NCBI GenBank assembly: GCA_011319805.1
Contig: SJRY01000323.1
Coordinates: forward strand, 1-29,023
Origin: Macrocybe gigantea
Lineage: Eukaryota > Basidiomycota > Agaricomycetes > Agaricales > Callistosporiaceae
Direction: 5' to 3'
Length of the DNA: 29,023 nucleotides
Shown: positions 1 through 10,000 of the stretch, one piece after another
How the letters are laid out: each line of letters starts with the position of its first letter
Position numbering within the stretch: position 1 is the stretch's first letter
The notes under the pieces: model-generated
The model's database searches: none
The model's input: only the letters and a program-made list of their open reading frames with translations
Told to the model about the DNA's origin: nothing
Made by a program: the position numbers and the translations under genes

Positions 1-735
1 AAGATAAGATAAGCCAACTCACTGTCATTGGTGGTGGTGGTGGTGGTGGAGGCGGTGGCGGGGGAGGTGGTGGAGCAGCTTCAGCTACATCTGGCTCTTT
101 GTGGGCCGGAACGGAGGTTTCTTCAGGAGGCGCAGGCGTCTCCACGATCTCCACGTAATTCGCTGAAAAGAAGCAAACGAGCACCCTTTGAATTAACGAT
201 GCGCAAGTTCATGAAGCGACCTCAGCCTACCGGGGAACAAACCCGACTTTCCGCCCGGTCCAACACCAGTCCACCATCCCTCGCCGACTTCCTCAATGGA
301 ATGAATCGTCTCACCCTCTACGAGGCTCATCTCGTTGTCTTCCTCGGCCTAGAAATGCAAATGAAGACTGGCTCAGTTACGGGTTCAGCAGAACTCACAG
401 TGTATTCATAAAGCACAATAGCCGTCAGACCTTGAGCCGCGTGCGGTTCGACAGCAGCTGGCTCAGGTTCCGGTTCCGGTTTCGGCTCTGGTTGAGGAGT
501 GACAGGCAATGCTGCCATCTATCAAATTCATTAAGCAAGATCAAAGACGAATGGTAGAAGCTGAATACCTGGGCCACGGGTGGAGCTGGCGGTGGAGGAG
601 GCGGAGGTGGTGGCGGAGGCGGGGGGGCAGCCGCTTCTGAAATCTCAGGAGCCGCCCCGCGGGACTGAGGTCGATGCTGGCGGTGCTGGAGGAGGAGGAG
701 GAGGCGGCGGCGGAGGTGGTGGTGGAGGCGCCTGA
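1..735 (-). repeat. GGT/GGC-rich microsatellites encoding poly-proline in Abp1
   Basis: Three purine-rich trinucleotide tracts (about 30-75, 590-635 and 680-730 on the plus strand) read on the minus strand as CCN codons. They form the poly-proline segments between the SH3 domain and its neighbours. They are coding low complexity, not intergenic satellite, and are natural places for length error or slippage. Confidence 0.75.
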
Positions 736-2393
736 AAATTACGTAGTTGAGTTATCACTACACAAAATACAGAGAAAGGTGGATTAGAACCCACAGCGAA
801 TGTAGGTGACTCTTCCTCGGCCTGCGGTTCTCCATACTCTTCATGATGAGGCTGTTCCACATCTTCAGTTTCTTGTGCGGCTTCCCGAGCAGCTCTAATC
901 TCATCTGCGGCCCTACTAGCAAGGGTTCCGCCGGCAACAGCAGCACCAGCGCCAACGGTAGCCCCTGCAGCGACGGCACCAAAGTTTCTCGGCGTACGGC
1001 TCGGCGGCATGGCTTTACCGAACGCTGGAGCGCTCGAGGTAAACGCAGGCTTAGAGACAGGCAGCGCGGCTGGCTGGGCAAATCCGGCACTGCGACTTCT
1101 AGCTTCCTCTTTCTTCTGCCTGCTTCTTCGCCAGGGCCTGCCTTTCGCTCCACGTCAACTTCTTCGCACCTCCTGAGCAGCACTTCTGATTGGCGGTTGC
1201 GCCTGTTGTTGCTGCTGTTCAAATGCCGCGAAAGGATTCTTGAGCTTCTTCGGTGGAGGCAGTGTGACGGGGGTATATGCTCCCGACGGGCCTGATTTTG
1301 TCCTCCTCAGCAGGCTTTGTTGGGATATCCGAGGAGGGCGCACGCGAGTGCGAGGCAGAGCTCGGGGTGGGACTCGGACTAGGTGAACCCCGCTGGTAAT
1401 GCATGTCAGATACCGCTCCTAGTGGTTGGACAATGACTGAGCTCACCATCGCGCTGAATGTCGGTCTCGACGTGGTTGGCAGAATCGGAGGGCGACTAGC
1501 CACCGGAGGAGGCGGGGGCGGCGATGGTGCAAGTTTCTCTTCCGGCCACGCGTCCTTCGGAGCGGGACTGGTAGCACTCGGTGATCTGCCATACAAAGAT
1601 GCTGCAGAGGTAGATGGTTTCACAGACGAAAAGGCCGGCCGAGAAGACACCGCGGGCACGGCAGGGGAGGTAGGTTTCACTGACAGGTTTGTGGGTGTGG
1701 GGGCTTTCTTCAGTGCCGCGATGTCCACTTTACCGACCGGTGTGTAGTTCGTGCCCACAGGCGATGGGCTCGAATGGACGCGGTGCTTCTTTCTGAACTG
1801 CATATCTCGCACCCGACGCAGCCTCTACGCGGGACATGATGACTTCAGGAGTGACATCGTCCTAATGACCAGACATATCAACTCCCAAAGCTCTGCTGAA
1901 GATCGAAGATATGCACGAACCTCATTCCGCGCGCTGATCACCACGTGTGTCCCCCGAAGAAATTTGGAAACAGAACTCGAGTGTGTGTGGAAGAGACCCT
2001 TCTTTGATACAGGTACGCCATCTCCGCACCAATTGATCTGCACAAATTTTGGAAGGTGGCTCTGATTATGGACGATTGAAGACATGAGTTGGCGTCGAGA
2101 CAACGAGCGAGTGAGACTCACATTGGGGTCTATAACCCGGGCGAAGGCGTATTGGATTCTGCGCGCAAAGATAAATTATCTGATAGCACGCGCGATTGGA
2201 GCGGCTGGACTCACTTGCCGTCCGAGAATTCCTCCCGCAGTTCCTCTAGTCCACCGTTTCCAGTCGCTTGCACTTTGAGGTCGTTCGTGCCCTGCGCATA
2301 AGTAAAAATGGCCCAATCGATGTTTTTCGCATTCACGACATCCTGGTAGGCGTTGTATAGATCTTGGCCTGATAGATTGATTTGGAGAGACAT
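1..2393 (-). CDS. ABP1: Abp1/drebrin-like actin-binding protein, 3' end outside window, several frame breaks
   Basis: Abp1 binds F-actin at cortical endocytic patches and recruits partners through SH3 domains. The start is the ATG at 2393, where an ADF-H domain begins (MSLQINLSGQDL). Exons I can place: 2215-2393, 2122-2158, 1921-2061, 795-1861, 569-731, 399-518, 231-348 and 23-162; all introns are GT-AG and 50-68 nt. The first three exons and the start of the fourth encode ADF-H (KFVQINWCGDGVP, GLFHTH). A Pro/Ser-rich linker follows, with PVG-NYTPVGKVDI-like repeats and a KKLTWSERQ motif. Exons 399-518, 231-348 and 23-162 encode a complete SH3 domain (ALYEY-like, EEDNEMS, GWWTG, GLFPANYVEIVE) and a poly-proline tract. 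A donor at 22 shows that the gene continues to the left, probably into a second SH3. Within exon 4 and exon 5 the conserved text changes frame near 1757-1785, 1275-1290, 1163-1172, 1104-1116 and 655-675. Family assignment is firm; whether the breaks are real is not known. Confidence 0.85.
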
Positions 2394-2878
2394 GTTCTCT
2401 CCGAGGACTGGCACAGAAAGGCTCAGAAAAAAGCGCACGGAAAGCAAGCGATAGGCATACGCGATGCTCAAGCAAATATATGCCGCCGGGACGAGTAGAA
2501 GGTCGAGGAAAAAGAAATGAGTGTTGTCAGTAAGGTCGGAACTGCGGCCGACGGGCTCAGGGGAAAATGGTTATTGACACTTGCTTGTTGGAGAAGCTGA
2601 AGGACAATACAACCATCCGATCGCACTCCGAAATGTCCGCAGCGGTCGGCTGCTGCGGTGTCTCGTTCAACTTAGAAAACAATTGCCGATGACTCTCCCT
2701 AGAAGACTTTTGACTGCGCATTGAAATTTTTTTGACCGAACAATATTACAGAGGAATGTCTGTGAGTTTAAGACACAGAGTTCTTATCCAAGGACCGAGC
2801 TCAGTCTCTCAAAAATATCTGAAAGCAATTTGAATTAATGCTTACGAAAAGGACGACTTGCTGCCGCTCAAGCTATCC
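2394..2878. other. Spacer: Abp1 promoter side and carboxylesterase 3' flank
   Basis: This spacer separates two minus-strand genes, so it should hold the 3' UTR of the carboxylesterase and the promoter of the Abp1 gene. A short AT-rich stretch lies near 2725-2755. I see no further gene, RNA or clear repeat. An in-frame upstream methionine for Abp1 exists at 2471, but the ADF-H family starts at the later ATG. Confidence 0.4.
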
Positions 2879-5015
2879 TTATCCTCTTTCATCTGGAAGG
2901 ACATCCTTGTAACTCATAAATTCATCCCACCGTTCGTCCGTAATCCACCCGATGGTCCTGTCTTCCTTGAGCGCCAGGACGCTCTTGACGTCCCGCGACC
3001 TGCTTGGATTTCTTTCTAATTCTTCCCTTTCTTTCTGAACGCATCCCAACCAGGTCCTCGCGATGTCAGCTTCATCCCGCTCCAGTGTCGGAACGCGAAA
3101 CGCCCACAGTGCCCTGTCCGCTCCGTGCGTAACATAGCCTTTACATTCCGAGGAGCAATTAGTCACGATATTCACGAAAAAGTTCGTTCTTCGAAAACAG
3201 ACCTTCGACTAGACTCTTCTGAGGCGCCCATCTGATTTCGTAACGTAGAACGGGGAATCCAGCTGCTCGTAAGTCCCGAACGAGAAGCCGTACAGGAAGG
3301 TGAACCTGTCCGCAGCTCAAGATCTCGCCGAATGTTCTCTCCTCAGTACTATTTGCACTTTTGCTGCTCATGCCTCCTTTGCCCCGCCACCTTTGCATCA
3401 AAGATTTGACCACATCCGGCGGGAAATACCTCTCAAGGTTTGGTGCCACATCAACCGCAGATGCAATCGGATGTGCGATGGAATAAAGGTACCACTCTTC
3501 CGTCAGATCGCCCACGACGACGCTGCGTACTCCATGAGCCAAAAGAGCGTTCGCGAAACCCCCGTTTCTCTGCCAGGTCATGGGATCCGGCGAAGATGCC
3601 AGCCAGCGCCCATCCAGGCATCCACGGAACGTTCCATGCTTTCCCAATACTCCCGAATCTATGATACGGGTGATGGAGGAAGCGTGTATCTTCTCCGGGT
3701 CTCGCAACGTCGTCAGGATGTCGGGTGCATCTGGGTCCAAGCCGACAGCTTGACAAAGCGCACGGAACTGGAACTTGTATTCTGTGGGCGTCTTTGGATT
3801 GTTCCTGTGAGCGGAGTGAACGGAGGGTATCAGCTTGGTTGTCGTCCGGCTCACAAGATAGCATTGGATTGCAGTTCGGCTCTGTGGAAGGGCGCCTTTT
3901 TCCCTTCAGGAAGGCGAGATGCGTGATGCAGCAACTGATGCACGGAGTGGGCACCTTCAATAATTTGCTGAGCCATCACTTGGACAAACCGAGCAGCGAA
4001 AAAGTGTGAATGACTCGCCAGCGGAAAGGCCGGTGAGGCGAATATCATTCGGATCACCTGAGAATATTCACTGAGACTCGATGCATATCATGAACGACGA
4101 TCTTACCACCGAACACCTCGATATTGTCTTTAATCCATTCCAACGCTAGCCATTGATCTTTGAACCCATAATTGCCTCCCAAATATGGCTCGTCGCAGAC
4201 CAGGAATCCAAAAGCTGAAAGCCTGTACCCAATGTTCACCCAGACTTCCGAGCGGTCTGCCGCGACGTATTGTGCTTGACCCTTTAAACCGTGGGGAGAG
4301 CCGAACTGCAAGAACCTGTGTCGACGGAGTACAATGATCAGGCGTACCTCGGGAATCAATCCAATCACGGAACACACCCTCCGTGGATATACACGCCGAC
4401 AGGAAACTTTCTATCACCACTCGAATTTGGGAATGATGGAGGACAGACAATGTTGAGAAACAAGCTGCAGTGAGGAATTCAGGGAGTAAGAAGCCTTGGT
4501 GGTGTCATAATGAGAACGAATCTTCACGGATTTTCTGTCGGTTCTCCAAACCCCACTTTATCTTCAAATGGCATGCCTTTCCACCTCGCCAGGTCAGGCC
4601 CGTTGGATCCGACTATGAAACGACTGCTCACCTCGCGCCTGGCCGTCATTGTGCGGCTGAACTCCGTCTGCAAATAGTTTAAGGTTTCAGCATGCCTTGA
4701 ATCCCAAATTCAACCTTACATGCAGATTCACGGATATATTCCTTGTCTTCGTATTTGAAGTCCTTTGGAAGCGGCTCGGGATCCTGGAATCGCTTTGGAG
4801 GAAGTGCATAGGGTATCTCTATGCAACATTGAGCGATCAATGTTCGATCGATCCCCAGACAGCAAAGCCACCAATTGACCTAGAAACACGGCGGCGCCGT
4901 TTGCCGCTCGACCTCCAGTGACTGGACCATTTCTTGTTTCCACTACAACTCTTTCAGAATTACTCTTCAGCTCATCATGAAGATGGTCATTTTTGTAGCT
5001 TTCGCCGGTGCGCAT
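2879..5015 (-). CDS. Type-B carboxylesterase (alpha/beta hydrolase), ten exons
   Basis: Likely hydrolyses carboxylic esters; the substrate cannot be told from sequence. Ten exons fit: 4880-5015, 4720-4818, 4632-4667, 4528-4576, 4378-4464, 4107-4315, 4019-4057, 3855-3954, 3203-3804 and 2879-3138. They sum to 1617 nt, an exact multiple of three (538 aa), with no internal stop. The oxyanion-hole motif HGG is at about residues 134-136. The nucleophile elbow GLSAG has Ser217. GYRLSAFGFL and GNYGFKDQ-LALEW are classic family blocks. A late THGADRALW motif carries the probable catalytic His457. The third acid is not assigned. The start is the first in-frame ATG before the RNGPVTGG block; no signal peptide is visible, so an intracellular enzyme is likely. 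The intron 3955-4018 has a GC donor. The Helitron array begins 300 bp upstream of the start. This gene is clean, unlike most neighbours. Confidence 0.88.
3955..4018 (-). other. GC-AG intron inside the esterase nucleophile elbow
   Basis: The 64-nt intron starts gcgagt and ends gaag. Removing it joins GLSA to GAHSVHQ and keeps the frame. Read through, the frame still gives residues but destroys the conserved elbow. No GT donor nearby gives the same protein. Confidence 0.75.
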
Positions 5016-5315
5016 CGAGTTCGTATTGTTTGAAGGTGAGGGTCTGCCGGATTTAACGGCTATCTGCGGCCCGAACACCACTGGGCCAAGCTATGACGTC
5101 ACTCTCGCCAAGCCGCAGGGACCCTCAAATAACCACCAGATTACCAATGCCAGCGATACCACGAATGAAATCCGAACTTAGCGTGTATGCGAGTCGCAAA
5201 ATCATCTGAAATGAGGTCTAGACGTGAGATTCAAACTGATCAATATCAAAGCACGCAAGTGACAAAATGCCGACCTCAGGATATCACAGTACAGCGCACG
5301 TTGGAGGTGCCGCAA
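5016..5315 (-). promoter_or_regulatory. Remaining upstream region of the carboxylesterase
   Basis: About 300 bp separate the esterase start codon from the first base of the Helitron. The promoter and 5' UTR must lie here, unless transcription begins inside the element. No clear TATA box or other named site was recognised. Confidence 0.35.
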
Positions 5316-5390
5316 TCAATAAGAATGGGAGGACGGGCGTGAGAGTTGGCTGACTAAAATTAATTTGTAAGCTGAGTAAGCCGTTCCCAC

Positions 5391-5466
5391 GAGGACCGCA
5401 GGTCCGAGCCCCATGACTATTTTGGCAGCATTGGTCAGCAGTGCCTGTGAGGACCGCAGGTCCGAG
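5391..5466 (+). repeat. Pair of palindromic 18-bp repeats in the H1 5' subterminal region
   Basis: The 18-mer gaggaccgcaggtccgag occurs at 5391-5408 and again at 5449-5466. Each contains the inverted repeat GGACC-GCA-GGTCC. Both recur in H2 at 11189-11206 and 11247-11264. Such paired hairpins near the 5' end could be a recognition or initiation signal for the Rep protein; that role is inference. Confidence 0.8.
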
Positions 5467-5527
5467 GCCCGAGAGCCCATCAATTCAGGCCCTGAAAAAA
5501 AGCTGTCAACGAAAAATTGGCCCCCCT

Positions 5528-5956
5528 CTTCTTTTTTCCCCCCATCACCTTCCTTCAGCTTTTCTCCAGTTGGTTTGCTCTTCAGTCCACAACTCTGCAG
5601 GAGACCAAGGTGAAGCCCAGTGAAGTCCTACCTCCCTGGCTTCTCTTTTTTCAACAAAAAGAGTGTTTGCCAGTTGTCTATTGGCCCTTTTTTGGGTCGG
5701 ACCTCTCTCTGGGCACAGTGTGTAGGGAGATTGGGCTGGCGGGTCTACAGTTGCCTCCCCTTCCTTTTTGGAAGTCGCTCCACTATCAACTACCACTGTT
5801 AGCACCGATTTCCCTGTTTGGGTGTGAGGATTTGGATTGCATATACTCTGCAGTAGAAAACGCTTCATAGCTGCCTTGATTTTGGCTTTTTTTTTTTGGA
5901 AAGGCCTGATGTACGTTGAAGATTCTTTTTCTCACCATATCTTTTTATAATAATAA
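5528..5956 (+). other. H1 5' leader without assigned gene
   Basis: This stretch lies between the terminal 212 bp shared with H2 and the first proline-rich coding exon. It has T-runs and C-runs, including a ten-T run near 5888. It probably holds the promoter, leader and first intron of the element's gene. The acceptor ttgccttag at 5961-5969 is a possible end of that intron. I could not fix a start codon. Confidence 0.35.
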
Positions 5957-5969
5957 TATTGCCTTAGGG

Positions 5970-7026
5970 ATCAACCGGTTACTCCACGAAGTGCACTCCG
6001 CCAGCATGAGCGTGATAACCGCACTTTGGACAGTCCTCATCGTCGTCGGATTGTGACTCCTCTGCCTCTTCCTATGCCTCCTGTGCATCCTATGCCTCCT
6101 GGACCTGCTCATGTTCCTGATGATCCCTTTGCTATGCCTCCACCACCTCACAATGCTCTATCTGTGGCTGAACTGCGTGCACAGTTGAATGCTTTGCCAG
6201 AGCTTCAACCTGTGCGGCGTGGTCGCAGATCCCTTCCTGTACCTGCTCCTATTCCTCAAGTTGCTCCTCCTCCTCAAGCTGCTCCTGCTTCTATCTATAG
6301 TCATCTTCCTGCTCATTTACAGCAAGCATTAACTGCTTTGCCTCCTATGCGCCCCTCTGTTGCTCTTCCTCCTGCTCCTGCTCCTGCTCCTGCTGTCTCT
6401 TATGCTGAATTGGCTGCTCGATATGCAAATTTGCCTCCTTTGCCTGCTCCTGTATGTCATTTTTTCTTATAAGCTGGATTAATTTCAATGAATATTGTTT
6501 ATTTTTAGCCTTTGCGACCTGTTCAACTGCCTGCTCCTTTACCACTGCCATTGCCTCCTATGCCTCCTCCTATTGCCTCTCATGCTGAATTATCTTTGCC
6601 TGCTCCTGTATGTCATTTTGTCTAATAAGCTAAATTGATTTCAATAAATAACAATTTGCCTTTAGCCTTTACCACCTATTCAACCACTTGCTCCTTTACC
6701 ACTGCCATTGCCTTCTCCATTGCCTTCTCCTTCACCACCACCACCTTCTCCTCCTCCTCTGCCACCACTGCCTATTGTCACCAACCTACCCCTGGCACGT
6801 CGCCCATTTGATCCTAATTGGCCTCAACATGACATGGGTAGAATGAACATTGAATGTTCTTTCTGTCATGCACTGCATTGGATCTCTGAGCGTTTAGTCA
6901 AGTCTTCAATTTTTAACCCCAAGTTTGGCATGTGTTGCTATCAAGGCAAAATTGTGCTTCCTGCTCTGGATCGCCCACCTCCTGAACTTTTGACTTTGCT
7001 CTCTGAGCAAAATCCCATTGCAACAA
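5970..7026 (+). CDS. Helitron H1 N-terminal exons: proline-rich region and zinc finger
   Basis: This is the N-terminal part of the Helitron protein. After an acceptor near 5969 the frame is a long Pro/Leu/Ala-rich segment (from CCT-type codons). It is broken by two introns, 6452-6508 and 6608-6665, both gtatgtcatttt...tttag. The third exon (from 6666) continues proline-rich. It then shows the cysteine cluster typical of Helitron proteins: ECSFCHALHW near 6855-6890, then FGMCCYQGK near 6925-6950, and a PPPELLTLLSEQ block. The start codon is not identified. The frame then breaks at about 7012-7030 by one base before FRKHIRNYNN, which belongs in frame with the Rep-helicase. The zinc finger probably helps DNA binding, by family analogy. 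Confidence 0.7.
6441..6720 (+). repeat. Tandem duplication of an exon-intron unit in H1
   Basis: Two adjacent units of about 155 bp each contain the end of a proline exon (ttgcctgctcct), an intron starting gtatgtcatttt, and the start of the next exon (CCTTT.CCACC.TTCAAC). The two introns share the donor, the taagct core, the tttcaat branch-side text and the tttag acceptor. Duplication therefore included splice sites and created a new exon plus a new intron together. Confidence 0.75.
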
Positions 7027-7066
7027 ATTCCGTAAACACATTCGCAACTACAACAATGCGCTTGCA

Positions 7067-10000
7067 ATGGTATCAATTGGGCGCAGAGTTGATGCTTCTC
7101 TTCAGGCCAACGGAAATGCTCCCTATGTGTTCAGACTTCATGGAGAGCTCTCTCACAGAGCTGGGTCTCTTCTTCCTCCTCCTGGAGAGCCACCTGTCTA
7201 TGCCCAGCTCTACATCTATGATCCTGACAATGCTCACAATTTCCGTATTGCAAACCAGTGGAATACCCATCTTGATCCCACGACTCTTCGCACTGTGCAA
7301 GACATGCTCTATCGTTGTCATCCAGGGGTGCAGTTGTATCGGCAGGCATATGAACAAACCAGGAATATGCCAGAAGATCACCAGTGCAGAATTGTATTGC
7401 GATTGGAGGACACCACTGACCACCGTCGCTACAATATGCCTACTGCCAATGAAATCGCTGTTATTCTGCCAGGCGATGGTGATCAACTTGAGAGCGCTCG
7501 GGACATTATTCTGTACCGCCGATTTGGTGAACCTCTCCAGCGCATTTCAGACATCCATCCATTCTATCCAGCTCTCCGATTTGTCTTGCTCTTTCCCACT
7601 GGACAGCTCAGTTGGCATTCTAAAATTCTCTACAACCAAGCTGATGCCTTGCAGCATGTCAATGCAAATGCACAGCTGCCAGATGCTCCAGAGGAAGCTT
7701 CAGAGGAAGAGGCTGAGGTCAATGGCAATACTACTGCAATACGACGCAGATATGTTTCCAAGGTCCAGTTTTATCGCTACCGCCTCCATCCCCGTCCTCC
7801 TGCCATTGATTCTCAGCATCTTTTTCTCTCTCAAAAGCTCTTTCAAGAGTTTGTCTGTGACATCTGGGCTACTGCAGAGCAGAGTCGCCTGCGTTGGGTT
7901 TGGCAAAACCAGAACACAATCCGAGGAGACATTTATGCTGGATTGGCTGATGCAGTGGCTGCCAATGTGGATGTCAGCACAGAGGAATTGGGCCGCAGGA
8001 TCATTTTGCCTGCTACCTTTGCAGGAAGCACTAGGAACATGCAGCAGCTTCTTCAGGATGCTTTGGCCATCAATCGTTTCTGTCATGGTGGAGATCTCTT
8101 CATCACTATGACTGCCAATCCAAACTGGACAGAAATTACTGTCGAGCTTTTGCCTGGCCAGACAGCAGCTGATCGCCCTGATTTGGTCATCCGAGTCTTT
8201 TATCGCAAAAAGGATGAGCTGATCGAGGACATCAAGAAAGGTGTCTTTGGCAAGGTCATAGCCTATCTCTTTGTCATTGAGTTTCAGAAACGTGGCCTGC
8301 CTCACATGCACTGCATCCTCTTTCTTAATCCAGAGTCCAAACTTCAGACTCCAGAGCATATCGACAGCCTACTCTCTTCTGAATTCCCAGAGGACAATCC
8401 TGAACTGCTTGAGCTGATCAAAAAGTTCATGGTTCACACACCCTGTGGTGCAGAAAATCCCAGAGCTCAATGCATGGAGAATGGCAAATGCACCAAGAAC
8501 TTTCCAAAGCCTTTCAGAGAGCATACCACCATCACTGACAATGCATATGCTGCCACCCGTCGTCGAAACACCGGTCATACCTATGACGTTCGAGGCAAAC
8601 AGGTCGATAATCGCTGGGTCGTTTCTTATTCTTCCTGGCTCATCTGGAAGTACCAGTGCCACATCAATGTGGAGTGCATTGCATCTATCAAAGCAGTCAA
8701 GTACATCTACAAATATGTTTACAAGGGTCATGACCGTGTCTCCATGCAGTTTGGCACTGTGGGTGACGAGGTCAGGCAGTATCTGGATGCACGCTATGTC
8801 TCTGCATGTGAAAGTCTTTGGCGCATCTTCCAATATCCACTTCATGGCCAAGCACCCAATGTCATACGGTTGCAGGTTCACCTTCCAGATGAGCAGTTTG
8901 TCACTTGGAGGCAGGATGGTCAAGAGTCAATGCCAGAGGTCGTTTTGCGAGGAGGAAGACAGGATTCCACTCTCACTGCCTATTTCAAGGCCAATGTCAA
9001 ATATCCCGATACAGCATCCACTGTGCTCTATCAGGACTTTCCTTCCCAGTTTGTGTTCAACAAGAAGCACGAGTGGAAGCCTAGACAGAGAGGATTTGCC
9101 ATAGGCCGCATGAATTACGCTCCTCCCACATCAGGCGATCGCTTCTATCTTCGACTTCTTTTGACCCAGATTGCAGGCTCGACATCTTTTGAAGACCTTC
9201 GCACATATGAAGGAGTCATACACCCTTCTTTCAAAGATGCCTGTCTTGCACGTGGCCTTCTTGAAGATGATCAGGAGTGGGATCAGTGTTTACGTGAAGC
9301 AGCTGCTATGCAAACCGGTCGTCAGCTTCGCCACCTCTTTGTCACCATTCTGAGAGATTGCAATCCTTCCGATCCTGCTGCTCTATGGAATACATATTGG
9401 CCCCAGATCTGTGATGATCTACGCTATCGTCTCGAGCATGACAACATCCGTGTCAATCCCTCAGATGAAGACATTATGGATTATGGCCTTTTTCTCATTG
9501 ATCAGCTTCTCCAATCTTCTCGCCGCTCTCTCAAGGATTGGCCATCTATGCCACAGGTCACTCAGAATTGGAATGAAAGGGTTGCAAATCATCTCATAGC
9601 AGAGCAGCACAATTACGATCAGGAGGAGCAGGCTCAATTGGCAGCAGAGAATGAGGCCAGGTTGAATCCAGAGCAGAGAGATGCCTTTGATCAGTTCAGA
9701 CAGGCCATTGCCAACAAGACAGGACAGATCTTCTTTCTTCACGGTCCAGGAGGCACTGGCAAAACATTCCTCTATCATACTCTTTGCTATCGTCTGCGTT
9801 CCGAGGGCAAGATTGTCATCTGTGTGGCATCTTCTGGCATTGCTTCTCTTCTGCTTCCAGGTGGTCGCACGTCACATTCGAGTTTCAAAATCCCCATTCT
9901 CATTAATGAGTCTACTGTGTGCACAATCACAAAGACATCACCACTTGCTGCTCTGATTTGCATAACAGATCTCATTATCTGGGATGAGGCTCCTATGCAG

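Noticed and set aside
843..1295. Open plus-strand frame of 150 codons
   Set aside because: It is antisense to the Abp1 linker exon, low in complexity and has no motif.
3300..3926. Plus-strand frame of 208 codons
   Set aside because: It is antisense to the carboxylesterase, whose exons close in frame.
3955..4018. Esterase at first looked inactivated by an insertion in the nucleophile elbow
   Set aside because: A GC-AG intron of 64 nt restores the conserved elbow and the overall frame, so inactivation is not supported.
5391..5466. Repeats with spacer, considered as a CRISPR-like array
   Set aside because: There are only two copies, they are self-palindromic, and they recur in a transposon end in a fungal genome.
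6708..8111. Long plus-strand frame of 467 codons
   Set aside because: Only its first part to about 7026 is real Helitron N-terminus. Beyond that it is a shadow of the Rep-helicase in another frame.
7700..8359. Minus-strand frame of 219 codons within the Helitron
   Set aside because: It is antisense to the Rep domain, whose motifs are clear on the plus strand.
8445..9104. Plus-strand frame of 219 codons within the Helitron
   Set aside because: It overlaps the Rep-helicase in a different frame, has no conserved motif and is a shadow.
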